From: Alphaproteobacteria bacterium
GTDB lineage: Bacteria; Pseudomonadota; Alphaproteobacteria; Micropepsales; Micropepsaceae
Direction: 5' to 3'
NCBI GenBank assembly: GCA_023259375.1
Contig: JAHFQC010000060.1
Coordinates: forward strand, 1-33,839
Length of the DNA stretch: 33,839 nt
This document shows positions 8,574 through 16,956 of the stretch, piece by piece; the first letter of the stretch is position 1, and every line of letters begins with the position of its first letter. Under the pieces are notes generated by a model that saw nothing but the letters and a program-made list of their open reading frames with translations, made no database searches and had not been told where the DNA came from. The position numbers and the translations under genes were made by a program.

Positions 8574-8973
8574 GACACTCACCTCGCGGGGGGCAGTGGA
8601 GGGGGGCGGTCTTCGGGCCGCCCTTTTTTTACTCTCGTATATTGTATCTGGCTGTCTCACACCTGTGACGAAACAGCCGTCGGCTCGACATACAAAGCCC
8701 CTCGACGCCGCGCCGCCGCCCGGCCCGGATCCTCTTCAAGAAGGTCCGCCTCCAAACATTTCAAGGAATTAGCCGGGACGGATGGGGCTGAAGTGCATCT
8801 TTTCCGTGTAACAATCGATTTCAAAGCTGTCCGGCTGTATTTTCGTGCAATCGATTGCATAGTTCCGGCAAATCGCGTTAGCTTTACGTCGACCCGGTCG
8901 AGCCAGATCTGCGATGGCCTGCTCACAACTAAGGTCGACGAACGAAAAACGATAATTCTGGGGAGTGATTATT
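8574..8973. other. 400-bp intergenic region: terminator, paired CAATCGATT sites, receptor leader
   Basis: After the pstS terminator no gene-like frame is seen on either strand. Two copies of CAATCGATT occur at 8812-8820 and 8848-8856, 36 bp apart. The second is the core of a perfect 12-bp palindrome GCAATCGATTGC (8847-8858). They may be an operator pair for the TonB receptor gene, but no regulator can be assigned. The ribosome-binding site GGGGAG lies at 8960-8965. Confidence 0.45.
8604..8630 (+). terminator. Rho-independent terminator of the porin-pstS unit
   Basis: GGGCGGTC (8604-8611) pairs with GGCCGCCC (8616-8623) around a TTCG loop, with one G-T wobble, followed by seven T residues. 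It lies 31 bp after the pstS stop. Confidence 0.93.
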
Positions 8974-11094
8974 ATGCGGCGTCCAGTTGGACTATTTACG
9001 TCGGCCTGCGCTTTGGCGCTTACGGCCGGCGCCATCAGCCTGCCGGCTTTTGCCCAGGCCACTTCGGGCGGTTCGGCCGAGACCATGGAAACCGTGCTGG
9101 TCACGGCTTCAAAGCTCGGTGCGCAATCGTTGCAGGCCACTCCGCTGGCCATTCAAGCGTTCACCGGGGAAAATCTGAAGGTCAAGAACGTCGTCGACGT
9201 CGGTACCTTGATGTCGTCGATCCCGGGTGCGGCGCCGGGGCAGGACAATTCCAATTCCGCGCGGTCCTATACCATTCGCGGTGTCGGCACGAGCACGTCC
9301 ACCAACGGCGACTCGCCGATCGGCTATTATCTCGACGACGTTCCGTTCAACGTCCCCAATTTCGGCATTGCCCCGCCAATCCGCTTCCTCGACATCGAGC
9401 GCGTCGAAGTTCTGCGCGGGCCGCAAGGCACCTTGTACGGCCAGGGTTCGGCGGGCGGCACGATGATTTTCCACTCCCGTCAGCCGGACTTGCAGAAGTA
9501 CCAGGTCGGCGGCGAGGCCTCGATATCGAGCACGACCGGCGCGCACGAAATCAACTACGACGTCTCGGGCTTCGTGTCGGTCCCGATCGTTGACGACAAG
9601 CTGGCTCTGCGCGTCAGCGGCGGCGTGTCCTACAATGCCGGTTATACCGACGTTTATTTTGGTCCCGACGAACCGGCGACTGTGACCGGGCATCCCGACC
9701 AGAAAGACGCAAACTTCTCTCACAATCAGGATTTGCGCGCCGTCCTTCTATGGAAGCCGATTGATAAAGTCTCCATGACGGCCCAGTTCTGGCAATTCCG
9801 TCCGACCCAGGAATACGCCAGCTACGGCCGTTCGCTCGATCCGTCCTACATGATCAACACCGGCGGCGTGCGCGGCTATTCGACGAGTAACTTCCGCCTC
9901 TACAGCCTGACTACCGATGTCGATTTCGGCTTCGCGTCGGTCACCAATATTGCCAGCTATGTCGACGGCAACTTCGGCTACCAGTATCCGATCGGCGGCG
10001 GCGGCATCTTCTCGTCGTTCTTCTACCCCACCAACTTCAGCGAAGAAATCCGCATCCATTCGTCGGGCGGCCCGCTGCACTGGCTGGTCGGCGGCGCCTA
10101 TCAGGATGGCGAAGGTCCGCAGCAGAACACCTTGAAGACGCCGGTCGTCGAACTCCATCCCGACAACAACTCGAAAGCCACCAACGGCGCCATTTTCGGT
10201 GAAGTCAGCTACGACCTGCTCGACGGCAAACTGGTGCCGCTGGCGGGCCTGCGTCTCTACACTGAGCGGCGCGCCTATGCCGATTCCACGACGGAAATTC
10301 CGGTGAACCGCGACGTGCTGACGTGGCGCTTCAACCTGTCCTATATGCCGACCGATACTTTCACGGTGTTCGCCACCGCGGCGACCGGCTTCCGGCCCGG
10401 CATGATCCAATCCAAGCTGCAGGCCGATGCGGTGTCGGATGTCGGCGTTCCGTCAAACGTATCGCTCAATCCGGAAACGCTCACCAACTACGAACTTGGC
10501 GTGAAGTGGATCACGTTCGACGGCCAACTGTCGATCGCGGCCAACCTTTACCGGATCAATATGAAGGGGCTGATCACCAACATTGCGACCAATATCGAAA
10601 ACGTGAACGGCTATGCCAATTTCGGTAACGCCTACAGCGACGGCGTCGACCTCGAACTCAACTGGCATACCCCGATCAAGGGTCTGTCGCTGGGCTTCAT
10701 CGGCAATATGAACGACGGCCAGTTCGACACGGTCAATCCCTATGCCCAGACCAAGCTGACCTACATTCATCCGGGCGCGCGCCTGGTCAACGGCATCCGC
10801 AATAACTGGCAGGTCAGCGCAAACTACGCCCGCAGTATTTCCGACAGCCTTGAGGCGTTCGGAAACTTCTCGTGGAACCAGTATGGCAACCGCTTGATGT
10901 CGTCGGGCATCCTGGTGCCCGAATACGGCGTCGCCAATGCAACGGCCGGCGTGCGCTACGACACCTGGGAACTTGCCCTGGTCGTGAGCAACCTCGGCGA
11001 CCAGCGTGGTCCGTCGAGTGTGTTCTCGACGACCTCATTTGTTGGCGTGACACCCCGTACGGTCGGCATCCGTCTGCGCAAGACGACCGAATAG
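8974..11094 (+). CDS. TonB-dependent outer-membrane receptor
   Basis: A 706-aa TonB-dependent receptor that imports an unknown ligand (siderophore, cobalamin, sugar or other nutrient) across the outer membrane using TonB energy. A signal peptide ends near LPAFAQA (about residue 29). The TonB box region ETVLVTASK and the plug domain follow, with SYTIRGVGTST, YYLDDVPF and RVEVLRGPQGTLYGQGSAGGTM, all classic plug motifs. The 22-strand barrel fills the rest and ends PRTVGIRLRKTTE, a near-standard end though without the usual final aromatic residue. The start chosen is the ATG at 8974, 8 bp after GGGGAG; a GTG at 8965 is in frame but overlaps that site. It is a single gene closed by its own terminator. 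Fe3+ uptake is possible, but no ligand-specific neighbours or iron-box were seen. Confidence 0.94.
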   Translation: MRRPVGLFTSACALALTAGAISLPAFAQATSGGSAETMETVLVTASKLGAQSLQATPLAIQAFTGENLKVKNVVDVGTLMSSIPGAAPGQDNSNSARSYTIRGVGTSTSTNGDSPIGYYLDDVPFNVPNFGIAPPIRFLDIERVEVLRGPQGTLYGQGSAGGTMIFHSRQPDLQKYQVGGEASISSTTGAHEINYDVSGFVSVPIVDDKLALRVSGGVSYNAGYTDVYFGPDEPATVTGHPDQKDANFSHNQDLRAVLLWKPIDKVSMTAQFWQFRPTQEYASYGRSLDPSYMINTGGVRGYSTSNFRLYSLTTDVDFGFASVTNIASYVDGNFGYQYPIGGGGIFSSFFYPTNFSEEIRIHSSGGPLHWLVGGAYQDGEGPQQNTLKTPVVELHPDNNSKATNGAIFGEVSYDLLDGKLVPLAGLRLYTERRAYADSTTEIPVNRDVLTWRFNLSYMPTDTFTVFATAATGFRPGMIQSKLQADAVSDVGVPSNVSLNPETLTNYELGVKWITFDGQLSIAANLYRINMKGLITNIATNIENVNGYANFGNAYSDGVDLELNWHTPIKGLSLGFIGNMNDGQFDTVNPYAQTKLTYIHPGARLVNGIRNNWQVSANYARSISDSLEAFGNFSWNQYGNRLMSSGILVPEYGVANATAGVRYDTWELALVVSNLGDQRGPSSVFSTTSFVGVTPRTVGIRLRKTTE

Positions 11095-11126
11095 CCGGAA
11101 TCAACCGGCCATTTTCAAGAAGTGCA

Positions 11127-11157
11127 GGGGCGGTCCTTCGGGCCGCCCCTTTTGTTT
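11127..11157 (+). terminator. Rho-independent terminator of the TonB receptor gene
   Basis: GGGGCGGTC pairs with the GGCCGCCCC arm (11127-11149) around a CTTCG-type loop, followed by TTTTGTTT. The stem is almost the same as the one after pstS. It lies 33 bp after the receptor stop. Confidence 0.9.
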
Positions 11158-11228
11158 GGATGCAAGGAACTGACTCTGAAACCCCAGATTGTGGAAGCGA
11201 TGCCGTAAACATGCCTTAAAATAGCCTC

Positions 11229-11256
11229 GCTTATCATCTTGAACGTTATTATAAGC
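11229..11256. promoter_or_regulatory. Possible MarR operator (inverted repeat)
   Basis: GCTTAT (11229-11234) and ATAAGC (11251-11256) form an inverted repeat 25 bp ahead of the marR start, in an AT-rich patch. Autoregulation of a MarR-efflux operon through such a site would be usual. The arms are only 6 bp, so it may be chance. Confidence 0.35.
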
Positions 11257-11280
11257 ACGCTTACTTGTTCCGGCGGACGG

Positions 11281-11748
11281 ATGGCCATGGATACGCAAGA
11301 ACTCGAACTGACTTTTGTCCTACACGACGTCGCGCGGTTGATGCGTGTGCGCTTCGACCAGAATGCTCGCACCTGGGGCATGACGCGTGCGCAGTGCGTA
11401 ATCCTGATCAAGCTCAGGTGCCGTCCCGGCCTGTCGCAGACCGAACTGGCGACGTTGATTGAAGTAGAACCCATCTCCGTAGGCCGCCTGATCGACCGTC
11501 TGGAAGCGGCCGGAATGGTAGAGCGGCGTCCCGATCCGTCGGATCGGCGGATGCACCGGCTGCATCTGTTGCCAGCCGCCGAGCCGGTTCTGGCCAAGGT
11601 CGATGCCTTCCGGGCCGCTGCCGTTGCCGCGTTGCGCGAGAATATCCCCGCCGACGAATGGAACATGGCCCTCAACGTACTACTTCGCATCAAAGATACT
11701 TTGTTGAGCGAGGAAACCGCGAACTTCGCGGCCGTTTCTGGAGAATGA
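11281..11748 (+). CDS. MarR-family transcriptional regulator of the efflux operon
   Basis: A 155-aa MarR-family winged-helix regulator. The N-terminal dimerisation helix (ELELTFVLHDVARLMRVRFDQNAR) is followed by the winged helix: GLSQTELATLIEVEPISVGRLIDRLEAAGMVERRPDPSDRRMHRLHLL, in which the DRR-x-H wing is intact. The C-terminal helix completes the dimer. The start is placed at the ATG at 11281; an ATG at 11287 is also possible, and a TTG at 11239 would add 14 unlikely residues. Its stop overlaps the next start as ATGA (11745-11748), which implies translational coupling with emrA. By analogy with EmrR/MprA it probably represses the operon and releases it when a hydrophobic compound binds. 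The inducer is unknown. Confidence 0.92.
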   Translation: MAMDTQELELTFVLHDVARLMRVRFDQNARTWGMTRAQCVILIKLRCRPGLSQTELATLIEVEPISVGRLIDRLEAAGMVERRPDPSDRRMHRLHLLPAAEPVLAKVDAFRAAAVAALRENIPADEWNMALNVLLRIKDTLLSEETANFAAVSGE

Positions 11749-12896
11749 CGAGAATGGATGCCCGCGCGCAATCGAACACCAACTATTACGAAGGCACTGC
11801 ACGGCGCCGCAGCAGGGCTGGAGCTTGGCTTGCCAATCTGTGGGAAGACAAGGCCCGGCTACGCCGTGTGCTGATGATCTTCGGCACAGCGGGCGTCATC
11901 ATCGTGGCCGCGTTTGTGTATCTCACCGGCGGTCGTTATGTCGGCACCGACGACTCCTATGTTCGCGCCCAGAAACTAATGGTGACGACAGACGTCAGTG
12001 GTCTGGTCAAGACCGTCAACGTCAAGCAGGGCCAGCATGTGAAGAAGGGCGACGTGCTGTTCACGATCGACCCGCATCCGTTCGAAATCACGCTCGCCAA
12101 TGCGCAGGCGGCAATGGAAGCGGCGCGGTTGAACGTGCTCGCCGACGAGGATTCCTATAAGGGCTTGGTGGCGCAGGTCGCCGCGCAGGAAGCACAAGTG
12201 CGGCTGGCGCAATCGACCTTCAATCGCTATCTCGCGCTGGCCAAATCGAACGCCATTTCTCCGCAGACTCTGGATACCGCGCGTTCGACCCAGGCAACGG
12301 CTCAGGCGACCCTGGCTTCGCTGAAGCAGAACGCAGCGACGCAACTCTCCAAACTGCTCGGCAATCCCAATCTGCCGCCGGAACAGGCCCCTGCGTATCT
12401 GCAGGCCAAGGCCACCTATGACGAAGCCGCACGTCAGCTCTCGCACACCACCGTACGGGCGCCGTTCGAAGGCGACGTCACCGAAGTGGATTCGCTGCAG
12501 CCCGGCACCCTTGTGATCTCGGCCCTGTCGTCGTTCTCGACCACCAGTGCGGTCGGTCTGGTCTCGACCACCGATCTGTGGATCGAAGCCGACATGAAGG
12601 AAACCGATCTTACTTATGTTAAGGTCGGCGATCCGGTGGCGGTGACGGTCGACACCTATCCGGGCAAGACCTGGGATTGCCGCGTCAATGCCATCAGCCG
12701 CGCATCGGCGACGGCGTTCTCGGCACTGCCGTCGGAAAATGCCTCGTCGAACTGGGTCAAGGTCGTCCAGCGCATTCCGGTGCGGGTCAACTGTGCCGTC
12801 GGGCCGAACGATCCGATGCTGCGCGCCGGTATGAGCGCCGTGGTCGAGATCGACACCGGCATGCGCCGCTGGAACCGTATGCTGTCGGGCCGGTAA
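11745..12896 (+). CDS. emrA: HlyD/EmrA-type membrane fusion protein of a multidrug efflux pump
   Basis: A 383-aa periplasmic adaptor that links an inner-membrane DHA2 transporter to an outer-membrane channel. It has a cytoplasmic basic N-terminus, one membrane helix (about residues 42-61, VLMIFGTAGVIIVAAFVYL) and the first half of a biotinyl-lipoyl-like domain (YVRAQKLMVTTDVSGLVKTV then VKQGQHVKKGDVLFTID). A long alpha-hairpin (about 120-225) follows, then the second half (TVRAPFEGDVTEVDSLQPGTLV) and a beta-barrel domain. The start at 11745 overlaps the marR stop by 4 bp; a second ATG at 11754 is possible. Only 3 bp separate it from emrB. No TolC-like channel gene is in the window. The family and order match EmrRAB systems. 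The exported compounds are not known. Confidence 0.93.
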   Translation: MTRMDARAQSNTNYYEGTARRRSRAGAWLANLWEDKARLRRVLMIFGTAGVIIVAAFVYLTGGRYVGTDDSYVRAQKLMVTTDVSGLVKTVNVKQGQHVKKGDVLFTIDPHPFEITLANAQAAMEAARLNVLADEDSYKGLVAQVAAQEAQVRLAQSTFNRYLALAKSNAISPQTLDTARSTQATAQATLASLKQNAATQLSKLLGNPNLPPEQAPAYLQAKATYDEAARQLSHTTVRAPFEGDVTEVDSLQPGTLVISALSSFSTTSAVGLVSTTDLWIEADMKETDLTYVKVGDPVAVTVDTYPGKTWDCRVNAISRASATAFSALPSENASSNWVKVVQRIPVRVNCAVGPNDPMLRAGMSAVVEIDTGMRRWNRMLSGR

Positions 12897-12899
12897 CCC

Positions 12900-14504
12900 A
12901 TGGCAGGCACTTCCGCCGTCCAGCACGGCCACGGACACGAACACTACGAGAAGTCCCAGCTTATCATCGTAGTGATGTGTTCGATGGCCGGCACGCTGAT
13001 GCAGGCGCTCGACACCACGATCGCCAACGTGGCGCTGCCCTACATGGGCGGCTCGCTGTCGGCCTCGCAGGACCAGATCACCTGGGTGCTGACGAGCTAC
13101 ATCGTCGCCGCCGCGGTGATGACGGCGCCGGTCGGCTGGCTGGCCGCGCGGTTCGGCAAGAAGTCGATCCTGCTGATTTCGATGATCGGCTTCACGGTTG
13201 CCTCGATGCTGTGCGGGGCGGCGACCGATCTCACCGAAATCGTCGTTTTCCGCCTTTTGCAAGGCGTGTTCGGCGCGGCGCTGGCACCCTTGAGTCAGGC
13301 GGTGATGATCGATCTCTATCCGATCGAGAAGCGCGCCCAGGTGATGGCCATCTGGGGCATCGGCATCATGCTGGGCCCGATCTTGGGCCCGACCCTCGGC
13401 GGATTTCTCACCGATTACTATTCCTGGCGCTGGGTGTTCTACGTCAACGCGCCGGTCGGCATTGCCGCGACCATCGGCTTATGGCTGGTGTTCAAGGATA
13501 CCCACCGTAACGAAAGCCTGAAATTCGACTGGTCCGGTTTCGGCTTCATCGCCCTGGCGATGGGTGCGCTGCAGCTCATGCTCGACCGCGGCAATACCCA
13601 GGACTGGTTCGGGTCGACCGAGATCATCGTCTATGCCGTGCTGACCGGGCTCGGATTGTTCCTGTTCCTGGTACACATGATGACGGCGGAAAAGCCGTTC
13701 CTGCCGCGCAAGATGTTCAGGGATCGCAACTTCAGCTCGTCGAGCGTGGTGATGTTCGTGGTCGGCGCCGTGCTGCTGGCGTCGTCGGCGCTGATGCCGC
13801 CGTATCTGCAGACCCTCGGCGGTTACAGCGTGCTGCAGACCGGTTTGCTGCTCGGCCCGCGCGGCTTCGGCACCATCGCGGCGATGTTGTTGGTGGGCAA
13901 GTACGGCAACCGGGCCGACCCGCGCATGCTGATGAGCATCGGCACCGCGAGCGTCGCGTTTTCTCTCTGGCAAATGGCCCAGTGGACGCCGTCGATTGCG
14001 TTCAATGAATTGTTGGTTGTGTCCATCATCCAGGGCTTCGGCTTCGGCATGGTGTTCTCGCCGCTCAACCTTGTGGCATTCGCCACCTTGCCCGGCCAGT
14101 ACCGCACCGACGGCAGTGCGTTCGCCAATCTGATCCGCAACGTCGGCAGCGCCGTTGGCGTTTCCATCAGTGTGGTGATCCTGACCAACTCGATGCAGGC
14201 GATCCGGGCCGATCTGACCCGGTTCGCAACCCCGTTCAACCGGGGGCTCGGAGTCAACGCGGAATCGCTGTTCATGAACCCGCAGCTTCCCACCGGGCAG
14301 CAAATGTTGAACGGGCTGATCAGTGTACGCTCGGCGATTGATGCCTATGCCAACGATTTTCTGGCCATGGCAGCGCTGTCGCTGGTGATGTTCCCCCTGA
14401 TCTGGACGATGCAGCGGCCGTCCTTCACCGGTGCGCCAAAACCGGGAAAACAATCGCCGAGCGAAAGCGCCCCCGATAACCCTGTTCCAAACGTGGCCGA
14501 TTGA
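12900..14504 (+). CDS. emrB: DHA2-family (EmrB-like) 14-helix MFS drug transporter
   Basis: A 534-aa inner-membrane proton antiporter of the major facilitator superfamily, DHA2 branch, expected to have 14 membrane helices. Early motif block: MQALDTTIANVALPYMGG in helix 1, typical of this family, then GWLAARFGKKSILLISM (motif A-like loop 2-3) and RLLQGVFGAALAPLSQAVMID. Motif C-like GIGIMLGPILGPTLGGFL is present in helix 5, a mark of antiporters. The N-terminus is short and His-rich (QHGHGHEHYEK), and the C-terminus is a Pro/Ser-rich cytoplasmic tail. The start ATG lies 3 bp after the emrA stop, so the three genes form one operon. Likely role: export of hydrophobic toxic compounds. There is no clear terminator after the stop. 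Confidence 0.94.
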   Translation: MAGTSAVQHGHGHEHYEKSQLIIVVMCSMAGTLMQALDTTIANVALPYMGGSLSASQDQITWVLTSYIVAAAVMTAPVGWLAARFGKKSILLISMIGFTVASMLCGAATDLTEIVVFRLLQGVFGAALAPLSQAVMIDLYPIEKRAQVMAIWGIGIMLGPILGPTLGGFLTDYYSWRWVFYVNAPVGIAATIGLWLVFKDTHRNESLKFDWSGFGFIALAMGALQLMLDRGNTQDWFGSTEIIVYAVLTGLGLFLFLVHMMTAEKPFLPRKMFRDRNFSSSSVVMFVVGAVLLASSALMPPYLQTLGGYSVLQTGLLLGPRGFGTIAAMLLVGKYGNRADPRMLMSIGTASVAFSLWQMAQWTPSIAFNELLVVSIIQGFGFGMVFSPLNLVAFATLPGQYRTDGSAFANLIRNVGSAVGVSISVVILTNSMQAIRADLTRFATPFNRGLGVNAESLFMNPQLPTGQQMLNGLISVRSAIDAYANDFLAMAALSLVMFPLIWTMQRPSFTGAPKPGKQSPSESAPDNPVPNVAD

Positions 14505-14731
14505 CGTGCTCGCGCCTGACTTGCACCGCGCCTTCTTTGTCTGCTGGTGTCCCGAGGGGAATTCCAGAGTGACGCGCAAATGGCCATAATTTTGCCCGAG
14601 GCGCGGCGCTCGAATTGTATTAAGCGTTTATGCGACAGCAGCCGGGCGGAATCGTATCGCCGCGGTGCTAAGCGATGGAACCAACGCCCTGTTCACCCGT
14701 CACGGACGCAGAGGCAAAGGTAAGTTCACAC

Positions 14732-15322
14732 ATGGATGTCAGAGCCGGGCCGAAACGCCCATATCACCACGGAGACCTGCGGAACGCCCTGTTGGACGCG
14801 GCGCGGGCCATATTGGAAGAAGAATCGCTGGGCGCCCTCAGCTTGCGCGCGGTTGCGCGCCGTGCCGGGGTCAGCCATGCCGCGCCTTACCGTCATTTCC
14901 CCAATCACGAAGCGCTGCTGGTCGAACTGGCCTCGGAAGGCTTTGCGGAACTCAGGGCCGAGATCGTCGAGGCTGCCGGTACTCACGGCGCCGAGGCGGA
15001 TCGCGTGGCAGCGGTCGGAGCGGCCTATATGCGCTTCGTCGCGCGCCGTCCCGCATTGGCACGACTGATGTTCGGGCCGCAATTGCCGAACCGCGAGGCG
15101 TTTCCTTCCCTTGCGGAGGCCGCCGACTCCATCGGCGACGAGATCGGCAAAGCGTTGCACGATTCCGCGTTGGGCCTCGCGGTCTGGGCGGCGGTGCATG
15201 GTCTCGCCATGCTGGTGCTCGAAAACGTGATCGACCTCGGCCAGCGCCGGTCGGGTCTCGATGTGCTGCCGTCGCGGGCTGAGATCCTGCTGCGCAGCCT
15301 TTTCGCGGTGAAGCCCGAGTAG
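14732..15322 (+). CDS. TetR-family regulator with WHG-type C-terminal domain
   Basis: A 196-aa TetR-family repressor. The N-terminal helix-turn-helix (about residues 12-58) begins YHHGDLRNALLDAARAILEE and includes LSLRAVARRAGVSHAAPYRHFPNHEALL, a close fit to the family. The C-terminal ligand domain ends with LAVWAAVHGLAMLVLENVIDLG, the motif behind the WHG-type C-terminal domain. The start used is the ATG at 14732, with AAAGG about 11 bp upstream; the ATG at 14675 would add 19 residues with no visible ribosome-binding site. It lies 83 bp ahead of the carboxylesterase gene on the same strand and could control it, or the efflux operon upstream. The ligand is unknown. Confidence 0.9.
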   Translation: MDVRAGPKRPYHHGDLRNALLDAARAILEEESLGALSLRAVARRAGVSHAAPYRHFPNHEALLVELASEGFAELRAEIVEAAGTHGAEADRVAAVGAAYMRFVARRPALARLMFGPQLPNREAFPSLAEAADSIGDEIGKALHDSALGLAVWAAVHGLAMLVLENVIDLGQRRSGLDVLPSRAEILLRSLFAVKPE

Positions 15323-15405
15323 GGGCGCGCATTTTACCCAGGCCGCGACCCTCTATGCGGCCTCGGGCGCGGTGGTAAGGTCCTCCTCAAATCGGAGGGT
15401 CTTTC

Positions 15406-16956
15406 ATGCGCGCGCGCCTGCTTTGCTGCATCTTCGTCATCATGACGGCTGCGGCCGCAGCGCAGGACACCGTCGCTGTCGACGGCGGCAGGATCGCCGT
15501 TCCGGCAGAGGCCAATGGCGTCCGGGCTTTCAAGGGGCTTCCCTATGCGGCTCCGCCCGTGGGCGATCGGCGCTGGCGCGCACCGGCACCGGTAGAGGCG
15601 TGGCAGGGCGTCCGCAACACCAGCGCCTACGCCCCCAACTGCCTGCAGCCCAAGCTCTACAATGACATCGATCCGTTCGCGCCGGCGATGTCGGAGGACT
15701 GCCTCTATCTGAATGTCTGGTCCGCCGCCAAAGCGGGCGAGGCGCGGCCGGTGATCGTGTGGATCCATGGCGGCGGCTACCGCGCCGGGTATGGCGGCGA
15801 ACCCCGGCATGACGGCACCGTGCTGGCGAAGAAGGGCGTCGTGGTCGTCACGATCAACTATCGCCTCGGCGTGTTCGGCTTTCTCGCGCATCCCGATTTG
15901 ACGGCCGAGTCCGAGCACCACGCCAGCGGCGATTACGCGATGATGGATATGATCGCGGCGCTGCAATGGGTGAAGCGGAACATTGCGGCTTTCGGCGGCG
16001 ATCCGGGCCGGGTCACCATCGCGGGCGAATCCGCCGGGTCCGATGCGGTCAGCCGCTTGATGGCGACGCCTCGGGCGGCGGGGCTGTTCCAGCGCGCCAT
16101 CGGCGAGAGCGGCGCCGCCTTCGGCACCATGCGGGACGACACGCTGGCCCAAGCCGAGGCCAAGGGTGCCGCCTTCACCAAGGCGATGGACGGCAAGGGC
16201 ATCGCGGCGCTGCGCCAGCGTTCGTCGGCGGAAATCCTGGCCCTGATGCTGGCGCCCAACGCCAATTGGGGTTTCGGCCCGACCATCGACGGCTGGATGA
16301 TGCCCGCCACCGCGGCCGACATCTTCGCCGTCGGCAAGCAGAACGACGTGCCGCTGCTAACGGGCTGGAATGCGGACGAGGGCATCCTGTTTGAAGGCAT
16401 GCTCGGACCCGATACCCTGGCGACGGCGCTGCAAAAGCGTTTTGGACCCGCGGCCCAGACTGCGGCCGCGTTCTATCCCCCGCCGGAAGCGCAGGCCCGC
16501 GCCCGTTTTGCCGGGGACATGGTCATGAACGTTCCGACCTGGAGCTGGGCGGTGGCGCAGACCCGTACCGGCCATGCGCCGGTGTTCCTCTATCGCTTCG
16601 ATCAGGTGCCGCCGATCCCGGCGGACTGGTTCGGCAAGGACTTCCTCGGCAAATACGTCGGCGCCTTCCACTCGGGCGAAATCTCGTATGTGTTCGGCCA
16701 TCCCGGCATCCTGCCCGGCTGGCGTCCGACCGCCGAGGATGAGCGGGTCGCCGACACCATGTCGTCGGCGTGGGTGGCGTTTGCGTCGGGCGGCGATCCC
16801 AACGGCTCCGGCTTGCCGCACTGGTCGGCCTATCAGCCGGGCGGTCAGCGGATGATTTTCGGACCCAAAATCGGCGAGGCGCCCGACACCGACGCGCCGC
16901 GTCTCCAGTTCTGGCTGGAGCATCCGCCGGTCAGCGTGCCTTCTTCGGCTCGTTGA
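15406..16956 (+). CDS. Secreted type-B carboxylesterase
   Basis: A 516-aa alpha/beta-hydrolase of the carboxylesterase type B family, which cleaves carboxylic esters. A signal peptide (residues 1 to about 19) sends it to the periplasm or outside. Family blocks appear in order: FKGLPYAAPPVGDRRWRAP, EDCLYLNVW, the oxyanion motif WIHGGGYRAGYG (about 119-130), the nucleophile elbow GESAG with Ser209, then Glu325 in WNADEG and His422 in GAFHSGEISYVFG, giving a full Ser-Glu-His triad. The ATG at 15406 follows GGAGGG at good spacing. It lies behind the TetR gene. Its last 26 bp overlap the end of the convergent gene at 16931-17302. Substrate cannot be read from sequence. Confidence 0.93.
   Translation: MRARLLCCIFVIMTAAAAAQDTVAVDGGRIAVPAEANGVRAFKGLPYAAPPVGDRRWRAPAPVEAWQGVRNTSAYAPNCLQPKLYNDIDPFAPAMSEDCLYLNVWSAAKAGEARPVIVWIHGGGYRAGYGGEPRHDGTVLAKKGVVVVTINYRLGVFGFLAHPDLTAESEHHASGDYAMMDMIAALQWVKRNIAAFGGDPGRVTIAGESAGSDAVSRLMATPRAAGLFQRAIGESGAAFGTMRDDTLAQAEAKGAAFTKAMDGKGIAALRQRSSAEILALMLAPNANWGFGPTIDGWMMPATAADIFAVGKQNDVPLLTGWNADEGILFEGMLGPDTLATALQKRFGPAAQTAAAFYPPPEAQARARFAGDMVMNVPTWSWAVAQTRTGHAPVFLYRFDQVPPIPADWFGKDFLGKYVGAFHSGEISYVFGHPGILPGWRPTAEDERVADTMSSAWVAFASGGDPNGSGLPHWSAYQPGGQRMIFGPKIGEAPDTDAPRLQFWLEHPPVSVPSSAR

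Noticed and set aside
8793..9593. 266-aa plus-strand frame at the start of the TonB receptor
   Set aside because: Overlaps the receptor in another frame; Arg/His/Gly-rich with no motif.
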